Origin: a virus
Reading direction: 5' to 3' (one strand)
Virus record (IMG/VR): IMGVR_UViG_3300030115_000006
Span: 1-24,370 of that record
Length of the DNA: 24,370 nucleotides
Shown here: positions 1-8,836 of the stretch, piece by piece
How positions within the stretch are numbered: the first letter of the stretch is position 1
Layout of the letters: every line of letters begins with the position of its first letter
Made by a program: the position numbers and the translations under genes
Notes under the pieces: model-generated
Databases searched by the model: none
Told to the model about the DNA's origin: nothing
What the model saw: only the letters and a program-made list of their open reading frames with translations

Positions 1-123
1 CTTGATATCAAACCAGAAGATCAAGTAACGAGTAGTAACTACACGAAAACGATTGTATTGCAACACGCACCATCTGTTAACCAGATCGGGGCTATCAATG
101 CCAGTAGCAACGATAAAGAATAG
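1..123 (+). CDS. C-terminal end of upstream gene, probably small terminase subunit (partial)
   Basis: The first frame is open from base 1 to a TAG at 121-123, giving the last 40 residues of a protein whose start lies outside the window. It overlaps the ATG of the large terminase (98) by 26 bases, as expected for tightly coupled packaging genes. The peptide is polar (KPEDQVTSS...KTIVLQHAP) and carries no diagnostic motif. The call as small terminase, the DNA-recognition subunit, rests on position alone. It could be another small upstream gene. Confidence 0.55.
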   Translation, partial: LDIKPEDQVTSSNYTKTIVLQHAPSVNQIGAINASSNDKE

Positions 124-1423
124 CGTCATTGAAACCTATACGCCGCGTGGTGCCAGTGAAAAGATATTTTCCCTCGTGGCAAATGAGGTAGTAGTAGACG
201 GTCCGGCGGGTACTGGCAAGTCACGCGGTTTATTAGAATACGTCAATTACATGTGTATGTCGTACCCTAAGACACGCGCCTTATTAGTTCGTAAAACGCG
301 CCGATCCCTTACAGAGTCCGGTATGGTCACATTTGAACGCCACGTACTACACCCAGCGCAGGGCGTGGAATGGCGGGCCGCTAAACAACAATATCAATAC
401 CCCAACGGATCGATCCTCGCAGTTGGTGGTATGGATAAGCCTATGAAAATTATGTCCTCAGAGTGGGATCTAATCTATGTTCAAGAGGCTACAGAATTTA
501 CGGAAACTGATTGGGAATCTTGCTTAATTCGACTACGCAACAATATAACGCCGCTCCAACAATTGATAGCCGACTGCAATCCATCGGCTCCTAGTCATTG
601 GTTAAAACAGCGAGGCGACGTAAATAAAACCGTGATGCTACATTCTCGCCATGAAGATAATCCGCTATTGTTTACTGATGACGGCATCACAGAAGAGGGA
701 ACGCGCTATCTAACGGTACTAGATAAATTGTCAGGTGTGCTTTACAGTCGCTACCGGTTAGGGTTATGGGCTGCTGCTGAGGGCATGGTCTATCAGGATA
801 CTTGGGATCGTAACCTGAACGTGATAGATCGGTTTCCTATTCCTCCAGAATGGCCGCGTTATCTTAGTGTGGACTTTGGTTATACACATCCGTTTATTTG
901 CCAATGGTGGGCTATAGATCCAGATGGTAGGATGTATCGCTACAGAGAGATTTACCATACGCAACGGCTGGTAGAGGATCATGCTAGGACGATCCTAGAC
1001 GTGTCTAAGTGGGGTAAAGATACCGGCGATCCGTTCCCACAAGCGATCATATGCGATCATGATGCGGAGGGACGCGGTACACTCGAACGTTATCTATCAC
1101 TCAGAACGTTACCAGCGCAAAAGCGTGTTAGTATCGGCATTGAAAAGGTAGCGGCAAGATTGCGAAAAGCCGGCGATGATAAGCCTCGTCTATTCTACAT
1201 GCGTGATAGTGTCATAGAACGCGATCCGGCGTTAGTGGCGGCGCGTAAACCGACATGTAGCGAGGATGAGGTAGAAAGCTATATCTGGCAAAGCGATAAC
1301 GGCAAAATGAGTAAGGACACGCCGGTAAAAGACTTTGATCATGGTCAAGATGCTACACGCTATATGGTATGTTTTTTTGACCTTGTGCCAGCAAACGTTA
1401 CCTATTCTAATCGCGTTTACTAA
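98..1423 (+). CDS. terL: Terminase large subunit (packaging ATPase-nuclease)
   Basis: This motor protein would pump DNA into the prohead at the portal and cut the concatemer. The N-terminal ATPase domain shows a Walker A (GPAGTGKS, residues 35-42), a Walker B with catalytic Glu (LIYVQEA, 125-131) and a coupling motif (ADCNPS, near 158-163). The C-terminal RNase-H-like nuclease shows its acidic residues in YLSVDFGY (Asp259), AIICDHDAE (Asp320) and DFDHGQDATRY (414-418). The length of 441 residues is normal for the family. I chose ATG 98 because it sits after a GGGG-containing stretch and the family start is close to the ATPase fold. The reading frame also extends upstream to a TTG at 53, which has no ribosome site. 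It is followed by the portal gene after 9 bases. Confidence 0.95.
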   Translation: MPVATIKNSVIETYTPRGASEKIFSLVANEVVVDGPAGTGKSRGLLEYVNYMCMSYPKTRALLVRKTRRSLTESGMVTFERHVLHPAQGVEWRAAKQQYQYPNGSILAVGGMDKPMKIMSSEWDLIYVQEATEFTETDWESCLIRLRNNITPLQQLIADCNPSAPSHWLKQRGDVNKTVMLHSRHEDNPLLFTDDGITEEGTRYLTVLDKLSGVLYSRYRLGLWAAAEGMVYQDTWDRNLNVIDRFPIPPEWPRYLSVDFGYTHPFICQWWAIDPDGRMYRYREIYHTQRLVEDHARTILDVSKWGKDTGDPFPQAIICDHDAEGRGTLERYLSLRTLPAQKRVSIGIEKVAARLRKAGDDKPRLFYMRDSVIERDPALVAARKPTCSEDEVESYIWQSDNGKMSKDTPVKDFDHGQDATRYMVCFFDLVPANVTYSNRVY

Positions 1424-1432
1424 AGGAGATGT

Positions 1433-2860
1433 ATGCAACCAACGCAACCACAATACACAATAACACCTGATGATACCAAACGTCAGGAAACGATAGCCGC
1501 CGCGTGGCGAGCTTATCATGGCGAGCTTGTTAAGCCATTGGAGCGTATGCCGGATCAACCTGATGATAACGTCATGTCGAACCGGTGCCAGCCAATTGTA
1601 GATCGTGGTGTAGACTTCTTATTCGGTAAATCTTTGGAGATCTCGCTAGACGAAAACGCACCAGCCGAGGCACAAAAATACCTAGATGATCTATGGGGAA
1701 GACAAGAAAAGCGCATACCACTATTACAAAAACTTGCTATGTCGGGTGCCATCGCTGGTAATGCTTATCTACGTATCATGCCAAACGTCGATCCTACTAT
1801 GACACGGCTCATTGTGGTAGATCCGTCAACAGTATTTGTGCAAACCGAGCCGCAAGATTGCGAGACCGTGATGCTGTACTGTATTGAATACTGCATGACA
1901 GAACAGCAAAACGGCAAAGATATAGCAGTCTATTATAGAGAAGAGATCCAGCGCATTGATCCCGATAACAACGCGATGAATGAGGAAGTAGATACCGATG
2001 CTACGTGGATTATACAGCATTGGACACGTGTTGGTGAGCGTGGTCAATGGCTAAGCGCAGGTGATCCGATCCTGTGGCCTTACGAGTTTAGCCCGTTATT
2101 CGGGTGTCAGAATAAAACCTATCCCCATAGTTACTATGGAATACCGGATCTTACACCGGATCTGATCGGTGTGAATAACTCACTAAACTTAGTGCAATCA
2201 AACGTAAACCGCACTACGAAGCTGTATGGTCATCCTATCATTTACGCTACCGGCGTTGGCACCAGCACGATAGATATTAAACCTGGACGTATTACCGGCT
2301 TACCGACTAGCGAAAGCAAACTGCAAGCCGTTCAATATGTATCAGATCTATCTAACGCGCTTAACTTTGCTGAAAATCTACGATCTGACATTGACGAGCA
2401 ATCATCAGTACCAGGTGTGGCAACAGGCCGTATCAAGGATCTACCACGTGGCACCATGTCCGGTAACGCGATAGAACTACTGTTTATGCCTCTGCTGATG
2501 CTGAACGAAAAGAAGCGGTGCTTATACGGATCGTTGCTGATCGATCTCTCAAATGCGTTGTTAGAGATCGGCGGGTATTCAGATGATATCAACATCGTAC
2601 TAGCATGGCAAAACCCGCTACCACATGATGATTTGCCAGCCGTTCAAGCATCCATCGGTAAGAAACAGATCGGCATATCTAATACTACGCTACAACGGGA
2701 ATTAGGCTATGATCCTGAAATTGAGTTACAGCAAAGCCAAACAGAGGACGCGGTAACACTACAAAACTTTACTAAAGGTCAAGGGCTACCACCACCACCA
2801 CAAGCCGAAACAACACCGCCGGTATCAGTACCCCCTAGCCAGTTTATAGGCGGTAACTAA
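1433..2860 (+). CDS. Portal protein (SPP1 gp6-like)
   Basis: The 475-residue protein would form the dodecameric ring at the unique capsid vertex through which DNA enters and leaves. Its position between the large terminase and a MuF-type protein, its size and its general pattern fit the SPP1 gp6-like portal family. That pattern includes the N-terminal NRCQPIVDRGVDFLFGK region, a central region ending in VPGVATGRIKD, and LPRGTMSGNAIELLFMPL, which matches the long helix region. The C-terminus is a Pro-rich tail (GLPPPPQAETTPP). A strong ribosome site (AAAGGAGAT) precedes ATG 1433. Its stop codon overlaps the next start as TAATG, indicating translational coupling. Confidence 0.93.
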   Translation: MQPTQPQYTITPDDTKRQETIAAAWRAYHGELVKPLERMPDQPDDNVMSNRCQPIVDRGVDFLFGKSLEISLDENAPAEAQKYLDDLWGRQEKRIPLLQKLAMSGAIAGNAYLRIMPNVDPTMTRLIVVDPSTVFVQTEPQDCETVMLYCIEYCMTEQQNGKDIAVYYREEIQRIDPDNNAMNEEVDTDATWIIQHWTRVGERGQWLSAGDPILWPYEFSPLFGCQNKTYPHSYYGIPDLTPDLIGVNNSLNLVQSNVNRTTKLYGHPIIYATGVGTSTIDIKPGRITGLPTSESKLQAVQYVSDLSNALNFAENLRSDIDEQSSVPGVATGRIKDLPRGTMSGNAIELLFMPLLMLNEKKRCLYGSLLIDLSNALLEIGGYSDDINIVLAWQNPLPHDDLPAVQASIGKKQIGISNTTLQRELGYDPEIELQQSQTEDAVTLQNFTKGQGLPPPPQAETTPPVSVPPSQFIGGN

Positions 2861-3906
2861 TGCCAGACATACAGCAAATTACCGATACTTACAAAGGTAA
2901 AATCATGAAACGGGAATCTAGCACGGTACGAGAGATAACCGCGTTATATAACGATGCCATGAAAAATATCAATGTACAGATAGCCGCATTAACTCAGAAG
3001 ATCCAAGATGCAAAGGTTGCTGGTGAGGACGTAAACATTTTATGGCTACACCAGAACATACGGCTACACGATTTAACCGCAACTATCAAAAGCGAGATCG
3101 ATCAGTTTGCTAACGATAGCCTAGACACGGTAACGCAATCTCAAATGTTTGCCGCTAAGACGGGGCAAATACAAGCTATTGATATGTTGCATAGCGAAAC
3201 GCAAGATTCACCCGTAAAACTGACCTTTAACTCGCTACCTGTAGACGCTTTACAGAATTTCGCAGGACGTGCCAGTAACGGATCTCCATTGCATAGCCTC
3301 TTTAGCGGCATGGGTACCACCGCATCACACGATGTAACCGACGCAATATATACCGCTATTGCCACCGGCGCGGGATCGCGTGAAACGGCTAATGTGATTC
3401 AGAACGCCGTAAACACTACGCATGCAAGGGCTTTAACTATTAGCCGAACAGAGACGCTACAAGCGTATCGCGGCGCGTCACTGGATATCTATAAACGCAA
3501 TAGTGATGTAGTAGACCAATGGCGGTGGATGTGTGAAAAAAGCGTTAACACATGCGCTATGTGTTTAGCAATGGATGGTAGCCTACACGATTTAGACGAA
3601 ACGCTTGATAGTCATCCTAATTGCAGATGCGTGGCAACACCCGTAACAAAATCTTGGGATGACATACTATCCCCTCTTGGCATTGATGCTAGCGATATAC
3701 CAGAGACTTCATACGACACGTACCAAACCGGTCAAGAATGGTTTGATGATCAATCGGCTGATAAACAACGCGAGATACTAGGACCGGCAAAGTTTGACGC
3801 ATACCAGGACGGTACAATATCTAGCCTTAGCGATCTGGTTGGCACACGATACGATGCACAATGGGGATCAAGTTACTACGAGTTACCACTAAAAGACGTG
3901 GAATAG
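2860..3906 (+). CDS. MuF-like minor head protein (SPP1 gp7 family)
   Basis: This is a capsid-interior protein attached near the portal; family members are ejected with DNA or assist head assembly. The diagnostic block is a helical segment (ISRTETLQAYRGASLDIYKR, about 194-213) followed by TCAMCLAMDGS (Cys232, Cys235) and SHPNCRC (His252, Cys255, Cys257), the metal-site-like signature of the MuF domain. The first 120 residues are helical and probably bind the portal. The last 65 residues (TGQEWFDDQSADKQREILGP onward) match the short C-terminal extension often seen in these proteins. At 348 residues no toxin domain is fused. The start overlaps the portal stop (TAATG). Confidence 0.9.
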   Translation: MPDIQQITDTYKGKIMKRESSTVREITALYNDAMKNINVQIAALTQKIQDAKVAGEDVNILWLHQNIRLHDLTATIKSEIDQFANDSLDTVTQSQMFAAKTGQIQAIDMLHSETQDSPVKLTFNSLPVDALQNFAGRASNGSPLHSLFSGMGTTASHDVTDAIYTAIATGAGSRETANVIQNAVNTTHARALTISRTETLQAYRGASLDIYKRNSDVVDQWRWMCEKSVNTCAMCLAMDGSLHDLDETLDSHPNCRCVATPVTKSWDDILSPLGIDASDIPETSYDTYQTGQEWFDDQSADKQREILGPAKFDAYQDGTISSLSDLVGTRYDAQWGSSYYELPLKDVE

Positions 3907-3936
3907 TTGACACACAATGAAAGGGCGTTCTATAAT
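3907..3936 (+). promoter_or_regulatory. Consensus sigma-70-type promoter overlapping the scaffold start
   Basis: TTGACA (3907-3912) and TATAAT (3931-3936) both match the housekeeping consensus perfectly and are 18 bases apart. The -10 box runs into the ATG at 3935, so an RNA starting near 3943 would lack that start and would mainly serve downstream genes such as the major capsid gene. It could also be chance, because the same bases carry the scaffold ribosome site (GAAAGGG, 3919-3925). Confidence 0.45.
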
Positions 3937-4591
3937 GAGTACATCTACACCTAATACCAACCTTGAAGGCGCGATGCCAACAAGTAGCGATAATACACCA
4001 GTAACCGCGACGGTTACGAGTACAGCCACGCAAGGCGCGAAGCCAAGCGATTTAGAGACCGCATTAGCCCGTATTGCGGAATTAGAGCATGCTAATAGTA
4101 ACGCAATTCAAGAGAGAGATCGCCACCGCAAGAAATTAACCGCATACGAAAAAACTGAGGAAGATGCTAAACTAGCCGCTTTATCCGATGCTGAAAAGAT
4201 GACGAAAGCGATCACGCAATCAGCAGCGCAGATCAAAGCCTATCAAGAGAAGGTAGCATCTTACGAAGTACGGTTACAAGCGCAATCTTTAGGTATCATC
4301 GATCCTGAGTTAGCAGCCCTTGCGATTAGTTCCACGCTTGAATATGACGATAACGGCATGCCTACCAACGTAGAAAAATTACTCAAGGCGTTAGTGGTGG
4401 CGAAACCATATCTTGTAGCACAATCAGCTACCACACCAGCCACTACGCCGGCTACATCTAATGCGGTACCACCAGCACCAGCGATACCAGCTATGAACCC
4501 AGGCCGCAATAACATACAGTCACCAGCTAATACCGCGCCTGGACCGTTTAAGCCGATCCGCTTAAGTGATGTATTTCAAGGCAAAAAATAA
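3935..4591 (+). CDS. Scaffold protein
   Basis: This would be the internal assembly template for the capsid shell, placed just before the major capsid gene as usual. The 218-residue product has a Thr/Ser-rich disordered N-terminus and then a charged helical, coiled-coil-like region (about residues 35-115: ARIAELEHANSNAIQERDRH and following). Residues 120-160 are an acidic stretch, and the Ala/Pro/Thr-rich linker (SATTPATTPATSNAVPPAPA) leads to a basic C-terminus ending RLSDVFQGKK, the usual coat-binding layout. I chose ATG 3935 because GAAAGGG lies 9 bases upstream. ATG 3917, six codons earlier, has no ribosome site. A later ATG at 3974 could be used from the overlapping promoter-like sequence. 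Confidence 0.8.
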   Translation: MSTSTPNTNLEGAMPTSSDNTPVTATVTSTATQGAKPSDLETALARIAELEHANSNAIQERDRHRKKLTAYEKTEEDAKLAALSDAEKMTKAITQSAAQIKAYQEKVASYEVRLQAQSLGIIDPELAALAISSTLEYDDNGMPTNVEKLLKALVVAKPYLVAQSATTPATTPATSNAVPPAPAIPAMNPGRNNIQSPANTAPGPFKPIRLSDVFQGKK

Positions 4592-4607
4592 CTAAGGAGC
4601 CGTTTAG

Positions 4608-5618
4608 ATGGCTATTCTTACCGGTACGGTAACACTCGCTGATTATGCACAAATGAAAAATCAACCGCTAATCGCTGCCGTTACCTATTCATTGATCTTG
4701 TATGCGAATGTCATGCAAGATATCCCCCTTATTAACCGCAATTCATTAACAGTTAATGGTGCTAGGTTTGAGGGCAATCTACCTACCGTTAACTGGTCAC
4801 AGATCAATGCTGAGGGTGTGACGACACGCGGCGTACCAACTGCCTACCAAGAGCAAGCCTACATTCTCAGAAACTACATTGATGTTGATAAATTCATTGT
4901 TGAGGACGTAAACGCAATCACTGATCCACGTGCCTTGCAATCAGAAGCCTATCTAAAGGCATTGACGTATGACTTTAACTATCAGTTTTTTAAGAACGAT
5001 CACATTAGCGGCAACCAGAACGCGCCGGTGGGTCTAAGATACCGCATTGATAACGGCGGTACGTTTGGGGTACGTCCTGAAAACAAAATCGACGCTTTAG
5101 GCGTGGTGTTATCACAGGCAGCCGCTACCCAGGCATCGTCTAACGCATTTTTAGAATACCTTGATCAATTGCTTTGGAGCGTAGACGCACCGGACGGTAC
5201 CGGCGTTGTTCTTTATATGAATGAAGTGATGAAACGACGCTTGAATTATGCTTTACGTTTAATGGGTACAAGCGGTGGTTTAGATATCACTCAGGATCAG
5301 TTTAACCGTACCATTGCATCATACAAAGGCGCGATCATTCGAGATCCAGGATATAAGGCCGATCAAGCTACTCGTATCATTACCACTACCGAACTAGCTA
5401 ACGGAACGGCTGATACCGGATCAACGTACACATCCATTTACGCCGTCAACTATGGTACCGATCACTTCTATGGCTGGCAATTTGGACCGCCTAACGTTGA
5501 GGATCTGGGTCTAATCTATAACGGTGCGATCTATCGTACCTTAATCGATTGGGCTATTGGTTTGGTCAATGCCTCAACCCGTTCTATTGGTCGATTGTAC
5601 GATATTAAACTAGCCTAG
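4608..5618 (+). CDS. Major capsid protein (HK97-fold type)
   Basis: This is the shell-forming coat protein, 336 residues, directly after the scaffold gene and preceded by a strong ribosome site (AAGGAG, 8 bases from the ATG). Features typical of this capsid class are the N-terminal helix (LADYAQMKNQPLIAAVTYSL), the substrate-like segment RFEGNLPTVNWSQINAEG, YILRNYIDVDKFIVEDVN, and late GTDHFYGWQFGPPNVEDLGL and YRTLIDWAIGLVNASTRSIG. No N-terminal protease or maturation-cleavage signal is evident, which agrees with a separate scaffold. The call relies on position, length and general pattern rather than a single signature motif. Confidence 0.88.
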   Translation: MAILTGTVTLADYAQMKNQPLIAAVTYSLILYANVMQDIPLINRNSLTVNGARFEGNLPTVNWSQINAEGVTTRGVPTAYQEQAYILRNYIDVDKFIVEDVNAITDPRALQSEAYLKALTYDFNYQFFKNDHISGNQNAPVGLRYRIDNGGTFGVRPENKIDALGVVLSQAAATQASSNAFLEYLDQLLWSVDAPDGTGVVLYMNEVMKRRLNYALRLMGTSGGLDITQDQFNRTIASYKGAIIRDPGYKADQATRIITTTELANGTADTGSTYTSIYAVNYGTDHFYGWQFGPPNVEDLGLIYNGAIYRTLIDWAIGLVNASTRSIGRLYDIKLA

Positions 5619-5643
5619 TAGTGGCTACAGAAGGATAAAATAC

Positions 5644-6033
5644 ATGCCTACAGATGCTTTGTTAGCATTACAAGCGAGTGTCACGAAAGCCGCCACGTTT
5701 AACGGCGCGGCGTTGATACTATTAACTGGCACACCTCGCAGGGGATTAAAGGCGCGTGTTATTTATAGCGCGGCCACATCGACTACTACCAACGCTTGCA
5801 CATTCTCGCTAGACGTTTCTTATGATGCCGGTAGTACGTGGAATAGCGATTTTTACCAGCCAATAGCGTTAGCCTTAACGACTACTTCTATCTCTGGTGA
5901 GATTTTTATCCCCTTTGAGGTATCGCCTACTTCAGTAGTGAACGGTATCCAGATCCGTTTAACCGCAACTGTGAGTGGTGGCGGTGTGGCAACGATCACG
6001 TATCAAGGCGACATTACCCTAGCACGTCCATAG
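5644..6033 (+). CDS. Virion structural protein of unknown role, possibly head decoration
   Basis: The product has 129 residues and is predicted to be almost all beta strand (alternating Thr/Ser/Ile/Val, CTFSLDVSYDAGSTWNSDF, NGIQIRLTATVSGGGVATIT). It lies between the major capsid gene and the first connector gene, where many phages encode a capsid decoration or head-fibre protein. The immunoglobulin-like or jelly-roll appearance would fit that job. I see no motif that fixes the function. The ribosome site AGAAGGA precedes ATG 5644, 25 bases after the capsid stop. Confidence 0.7.
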   Translation: MPTDALLALQASVTKAATFNGAALILLTGTPRRGLKARVIYSAATSTTTNACTFSLDVSYDAGSTWNSDFYQPIALALTTTSISGEIFIPFEVSPTSVVNGIQIRLTATVSGGGVATITYQGDITLARP

Positions 6034-6056
6034 TACATAGATAAGGAGTCTCAACA

Positions 6057-6638
6057 ATGGCAGTAAGATCGTCTATGGCGGCTCTCATTACTAAAGTGAG
6101 ACTTCTTATTAACGATACGACTAGTGCCACGTTTGCCGATCAGGACATCCAGGACGTGCTAGACGTTAGCCGTGTGGATATGCGATATGTGGCATTAACG
6201 CCATCACCATCGTATAGCGGTGCCACTATCAGCTATCTTGATTACTACTCAGACTTTACCGACTGGGAAGACGATCTTGTATTAAAACAGTACCGGATAA
6301 CGACTGTCACGCCGTCTACATCTGAAAACCTCGCAGGGCATTGGATCTTTAGTGCCACCACATTACCGCCACTGTTCATTGTTGGTAAGACATACGACGT
6401 GTACCGATCAGCGGCGGATCTGTTAGAGCGTATGGCGGCGAAGTGGGCTATATCGTTTGATTTTACATCCGATGGTCAATCCTTTAGACGTTCACAGGCA
6501 CTACCGATGTTACTAGACCTTGCACACCGATACCGATTACAGCAACGTCCTAGCGTGATCACCGTGCAGCGATCTGATATTGCTAATTCTAATCAAGAGC
6601 GTAACGGCTTACGTCCTACTGAGATTGATTTTTTCTAA
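6057..6638 (+). CDS. Head-tail connector, adaptor type (gp6/gp15-like)
   Basis: This would be the ring protein docking under the portal. The N-terminus (LITKVRLLINDTTSATFADQ, then DIQDVLDVSR) is the typical opening of phage connector adaptors, where a short helix is followed by a 'loss of one residue per turn' helix in the form D-x-x-I-x-x-x-L-D. The middle and C-terminus (SAADLLERMAAKWAISFDFT, DGQSFRRSQALPMLLDLAHR) are helical and also typical, since the family packs helices and a C-terminal tail. The length of 193 residues is somewhat long for adaptors, due to an inserted beta-rich region at about 45-105. The ribosome site is AAGGAG before ATG 6057. Confidence 0.75.
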   Translation: MAVRSSMAALITKVRLLINDTTSATFADQDIQDVLDVSRVDMRYVALTPSPSYSGATISYLDYYSDFTDWEDDLVLKQYRITTVTPSTSENLAGHWIFSATTLPPLFIVGKTYDVYRSAADLLERMAAKWAISFDFTSDGQSFRRSQALPMLLDLAHRYRLQQRPSVITVQRSDIANSNQERNGLRPTEIDFF

Positions 6639-6651
6639 AGGGGGTTAGGCT

Positions 6652-7008
6652 ATGCTTTCAGCTTCTGATATTGCATCAATGACTGCTATTGTCAATGCCT
6701 CTTTTGAGCAAACGGTAGTAGTACAACGTAAAAGCGTAACGAGTGACGGCGCGGGACATGATGTTGAATCCTGGACTACGGTGCTTACTACAAAGGTTAA
6801 TATCTCTAAGCCGACCAGCACACAATTAGCCCTATATGGCTCTATCATTGGTTCGCAATGGGCTTTAATGGTGCGATACGATCCGACTACTGGCATACGC
6901 GAGGGTGATCGGTTTTACTACATGTTGCGTTATTGGTTGGTACAAAACATCCAGAATGCAGAGTCATATACCTACGCTAACGATTTGCTGATAACGGTAA
7001 TTGTATGA
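6652..7008 (+). CDS. Head closure (stopper) protein
   Basis: At 118 residues, in the slot after the adaptor, it fits the small beta-barrel stopper or head-tail joining proteins that seal the head once DNA is packaged. The sequence VVVQRKSVTSDGAGHDVESW is the usual opening (strand, turn with G and D, strand, Trp), and IREGDRFYYMLRYWLVQNIQ is the usual 'G-D-x-x-x-x-x-x-Y-x-V' barrel segment. ATG 6652 follows AAAGGGGG. The stop overlaps the next start as ATGA (7005-7008). Confidence 0.72.
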   Translation: MLSASDIASMTAIVNASFEQTVVVQRKSVTSDGAGHDVESWTTVLTTKVNISKPTSTQLALYGSIIGSQWALMVRYDPTTGIREGDRFYYMLRYWLVQNIQNAESYTYANDLLITVIV

Positions 7009-7397
7009 GTGATTTTAACCATATCCTTGATTACTCGCAACAAATACACGATGCTAGTAGTCAAATAGTGCGAAAGACGGCATTTGATATACAGGCACAT
7101 GCACAAGAAAACGCGAGGGTAAAATATGGCAATATGCGTGCCTCTATCTATGTAGTGACTGACAAAGAGAACACCTACCCAGGTACAGCCGATAAGGATC
7201 TATTACCGTCCATAGATCAAGCTGAGGATGACCAAACCGCATACACTGCCGTTGGTGCTAGCTATGGTATCTATCTTGAAATGGGTACATCGCGTATGCC
7301 AGCATATCCCTACTTAGGGCCGGCTGCTGAAACAGTACGGCCGTCATTTGATGCTGCTATGGGGAAGATACAAGATCTGCTTAAGGAAATTAAATAA
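7005..7397 (+). CDS. Tail completion/neck protein, HK97 gp10-like
   Basis: The 130-residue protein has an N-terminal helix (QQIHDASSQIVRKTAFDIQA) and a signature close to the C-terminus: YGIYLEMGTSRMPAYPYLGP followed by a final helix. That 'Y-x-x-x-x-E-x-G-T-x-x-x-x-A-x-P-x-x-x-P-A' pattern is the hallmark of the HK97 gp10 family of tail-terminus and neck proteins. It sits between the stopper and the DUF3168-like protein, in the normal order. It overlaps the previous gene by 4 bases (ATGA). Confidence 0.85.
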   Translation: MSDFNHILDYSQQIHDASSQIVRKTAFDIQAHAQENARVKYGNMRASIYVVTDKENTYPGTADKDLLPSIDQAEDDQTAYTAVGASYGIYLEMGTSRMPAYPYLGPAAETVRPSFDAAMGKIQDLLKEIK

Positions 7398-7398
7398 T

Positions 7399-7818
7399 AT
7401 GGCTGAAGTATCACAAGCGTATACGTGGCTGTATTCCGCACTCACAGGTGATAGCGCACTCACTAACGCGGCTACCGGTGGCGTGTTTCAAGGTTACGCA
7501 CGTATAGGCACGGCGGTACCCTATGCCACGTTTAACCAGCAAACCAGTAGCGACGTATTAACAATGAATGTAAAGCGACTGTTTAGCAATGGCTTGTATC
7601 AGGTGAAAGCAATAGGGCCGGCGCGGCTGTACTCAACACTTAACACCATTGCGGATCGTATCGATGCTTTGATAGGACGTTCAGGACCGGTAACGCTTTC
7701 ACCTGGATACGTGCTATCCAGTTTCAGAGAACAGCAAGTCCAATACGAGGAATTAGTAAACGGTGAGCAATGGTCACATGTTGGCGGTTTATACCGCATT
7801 TATTTACAGGGGGTATAA
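7399..7818 (+). CDS. Tail terminator-like protein (DUF3168-type)
   Basis: The 139-residue protein opens with YTWLYSALTGDSALTNAATG and continues with VFQGYARIGTAVPYATFNQQ. This resembles the tail-completion family of SPP1 gp17 and DUF3168, which starts with a helix, 'x-L-x-x-D-x-x-L' and 'G-x-V-x-x-x-x-x-x-x-x-P-Y'. It would cap the tail tube at the head-proximal end. I chose ATG 7399, two codons after the previous stop, with AAGGA 11 bases upstream. The same frame extends to 7348 inside the previous gene, but that part would be untypical. It is followed by the tail tube gene after 3 bases. Confidence 0.75.
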   Translation: MAEVSQAYTWLYSALTGDSALTNAATGGVFQGYARIGTAVPYATFNQQTSSDVLTMNVKRLFSNGLYQVKAIGPARLYSTLNTIADRIDALIGRSGPVTLSPGYVLSSFREQQVQYEELVNGEQWSHVGGLYRIYLQGV

Positions 7819-7821
7819 GCC

Positions 7822-8826
7822 ATGCCGATGGAGAGAGCAACGGTAAACCAGAAGATCCAACTAGGGGTAGAGAGTACAGCGGCTCCTGGTACGATTGTAG
7901 CGGCTACCAAGATATTTGAATGTTTCGACTGGCAAATAGGGGTAGAAGCAGATGTAAATTTCTATCGAGGCACCGGACATAAGTTTCCTGGCACCCAAGA
8001 GGAAAACAAAGAATGGTCGGCAATGACCATAGGCGGTAATCTTGATTATAACGGGCTACCGTACCTCATGTCGTCTATCTATGGCAGCATTACACCAGTA
8101 GCGGCGGGTGCATCCACAACGGCTAAAAAATGGATAGCAACGCCACCATTAACTGGACCTATCACGCCACAAACGTACACGATAGAGCAAGGTGATCCAA
8201 CTACCCGAGCGCATAGATTCGGCTATGGACTGATAACAAAGTTTGGGTACAAAGGCACTCGTAAAGATTTTTCGGTTACGGCTGATGGTGTAGGTCAAGC
8301 GTTGGTTGATGGTGTGACGCTAGCAAGTACTGGATTAACTACCGTACCGATTGCACCAGTCGTATCAAAACACGTCAACGTATACCTTGACAGCACATCA
8401 GCCGCTTTAGGCACAACGCAGCTACTGAAGGTACTTAGTGTGGACTTCTTAAGCGACATGTCCTATGACTTGTTTTACCCGCTTAACCGTTCACAGGCAT
8501 CATTCACGAGTCAGGTAGACGTAGCTCCAAAGACGAGTATCAAGCTCAAAGTAGAGGCCGATTCTTTCGGTATGGCGTTACTTGGCTACCTACGCGCCGG
8601 TACACTGTATTACTTGCGTGTGGATTGCGTCGGCAACGCGATAGACGTTCCTAACAGTATCAGCAACGGTTTTCAGCATGATATGGCTATTGCAATTGGC
8701 AAGCCGACAAAATTTGCTGATGATGCCGGTATCTTTGCGATTGAATGGGATTGCATGATTATGGAAGATCCTACTTGGGGTAAAGCGCATACCATGACGG
8801 CTACTAATTTAATCACGGCATTGTAG
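7822..8826 (+). CDS. Major tail protein (tail tube)
   Basis: The 334-residue protein lies between the tail terminator and the chaperone pair, the fixed place of the tube protein in siphoviruses. It is beta-rich with repeated strand-turn patterns: FECFDWQIGVEADVNFYRGT, then MTIGGNLDYNGLPYLMSSIY, and later FGYGLITKFGYKGTRKDFSV and DSFGMALLGYLRAGTLYYLR. The 'G-x-x-x-x-D-Y-x-G-L-P-Y-L-L' stretch and the final strand before SNGFQHDM suit gpV-like tube folds. The family resemblance is general, and the order supports it strongly. GGGGG precedes ATG 7822. Confidence 0.83.
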   Translation: MPMERATVNQKIQLGVESTAAPGTIVAATKIFECFDWQIGVEADVNFYRGTGHKFPGTQEENKEWSAMTIGGNLDYNGLPYLMSSIYGSITPVAAGASTTAKKWIATPPLTGPITPQTYTIEQGDPTTRAHRFGYGLITKFGYKGTRKDFSVTADGVGQALVDGVTLASTGLTTVPIAPVVSKHVNVYLDSTSAALGTTQLLKVLSVDFLSDMSYDLFYPLNRSQASFTSQVDVAPKTSIKLKVEADSFGMALLGYLRAGTLYYLRVDCVGNAIDVPNSISNGFQHDMAIAIGKPTKFADDAGIFAIEWDCMIMEDPTWGKAHTMTATNLITAL

Positions 8827-8836
8827 AGAGGGATAT

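Noticed and set aside
53-97. TTG 53 as start of the large terminase
   Set aside because: No ribosome site; it would add 15 atypical residues and overlap more of the upstream gene. ATG 98 is better.
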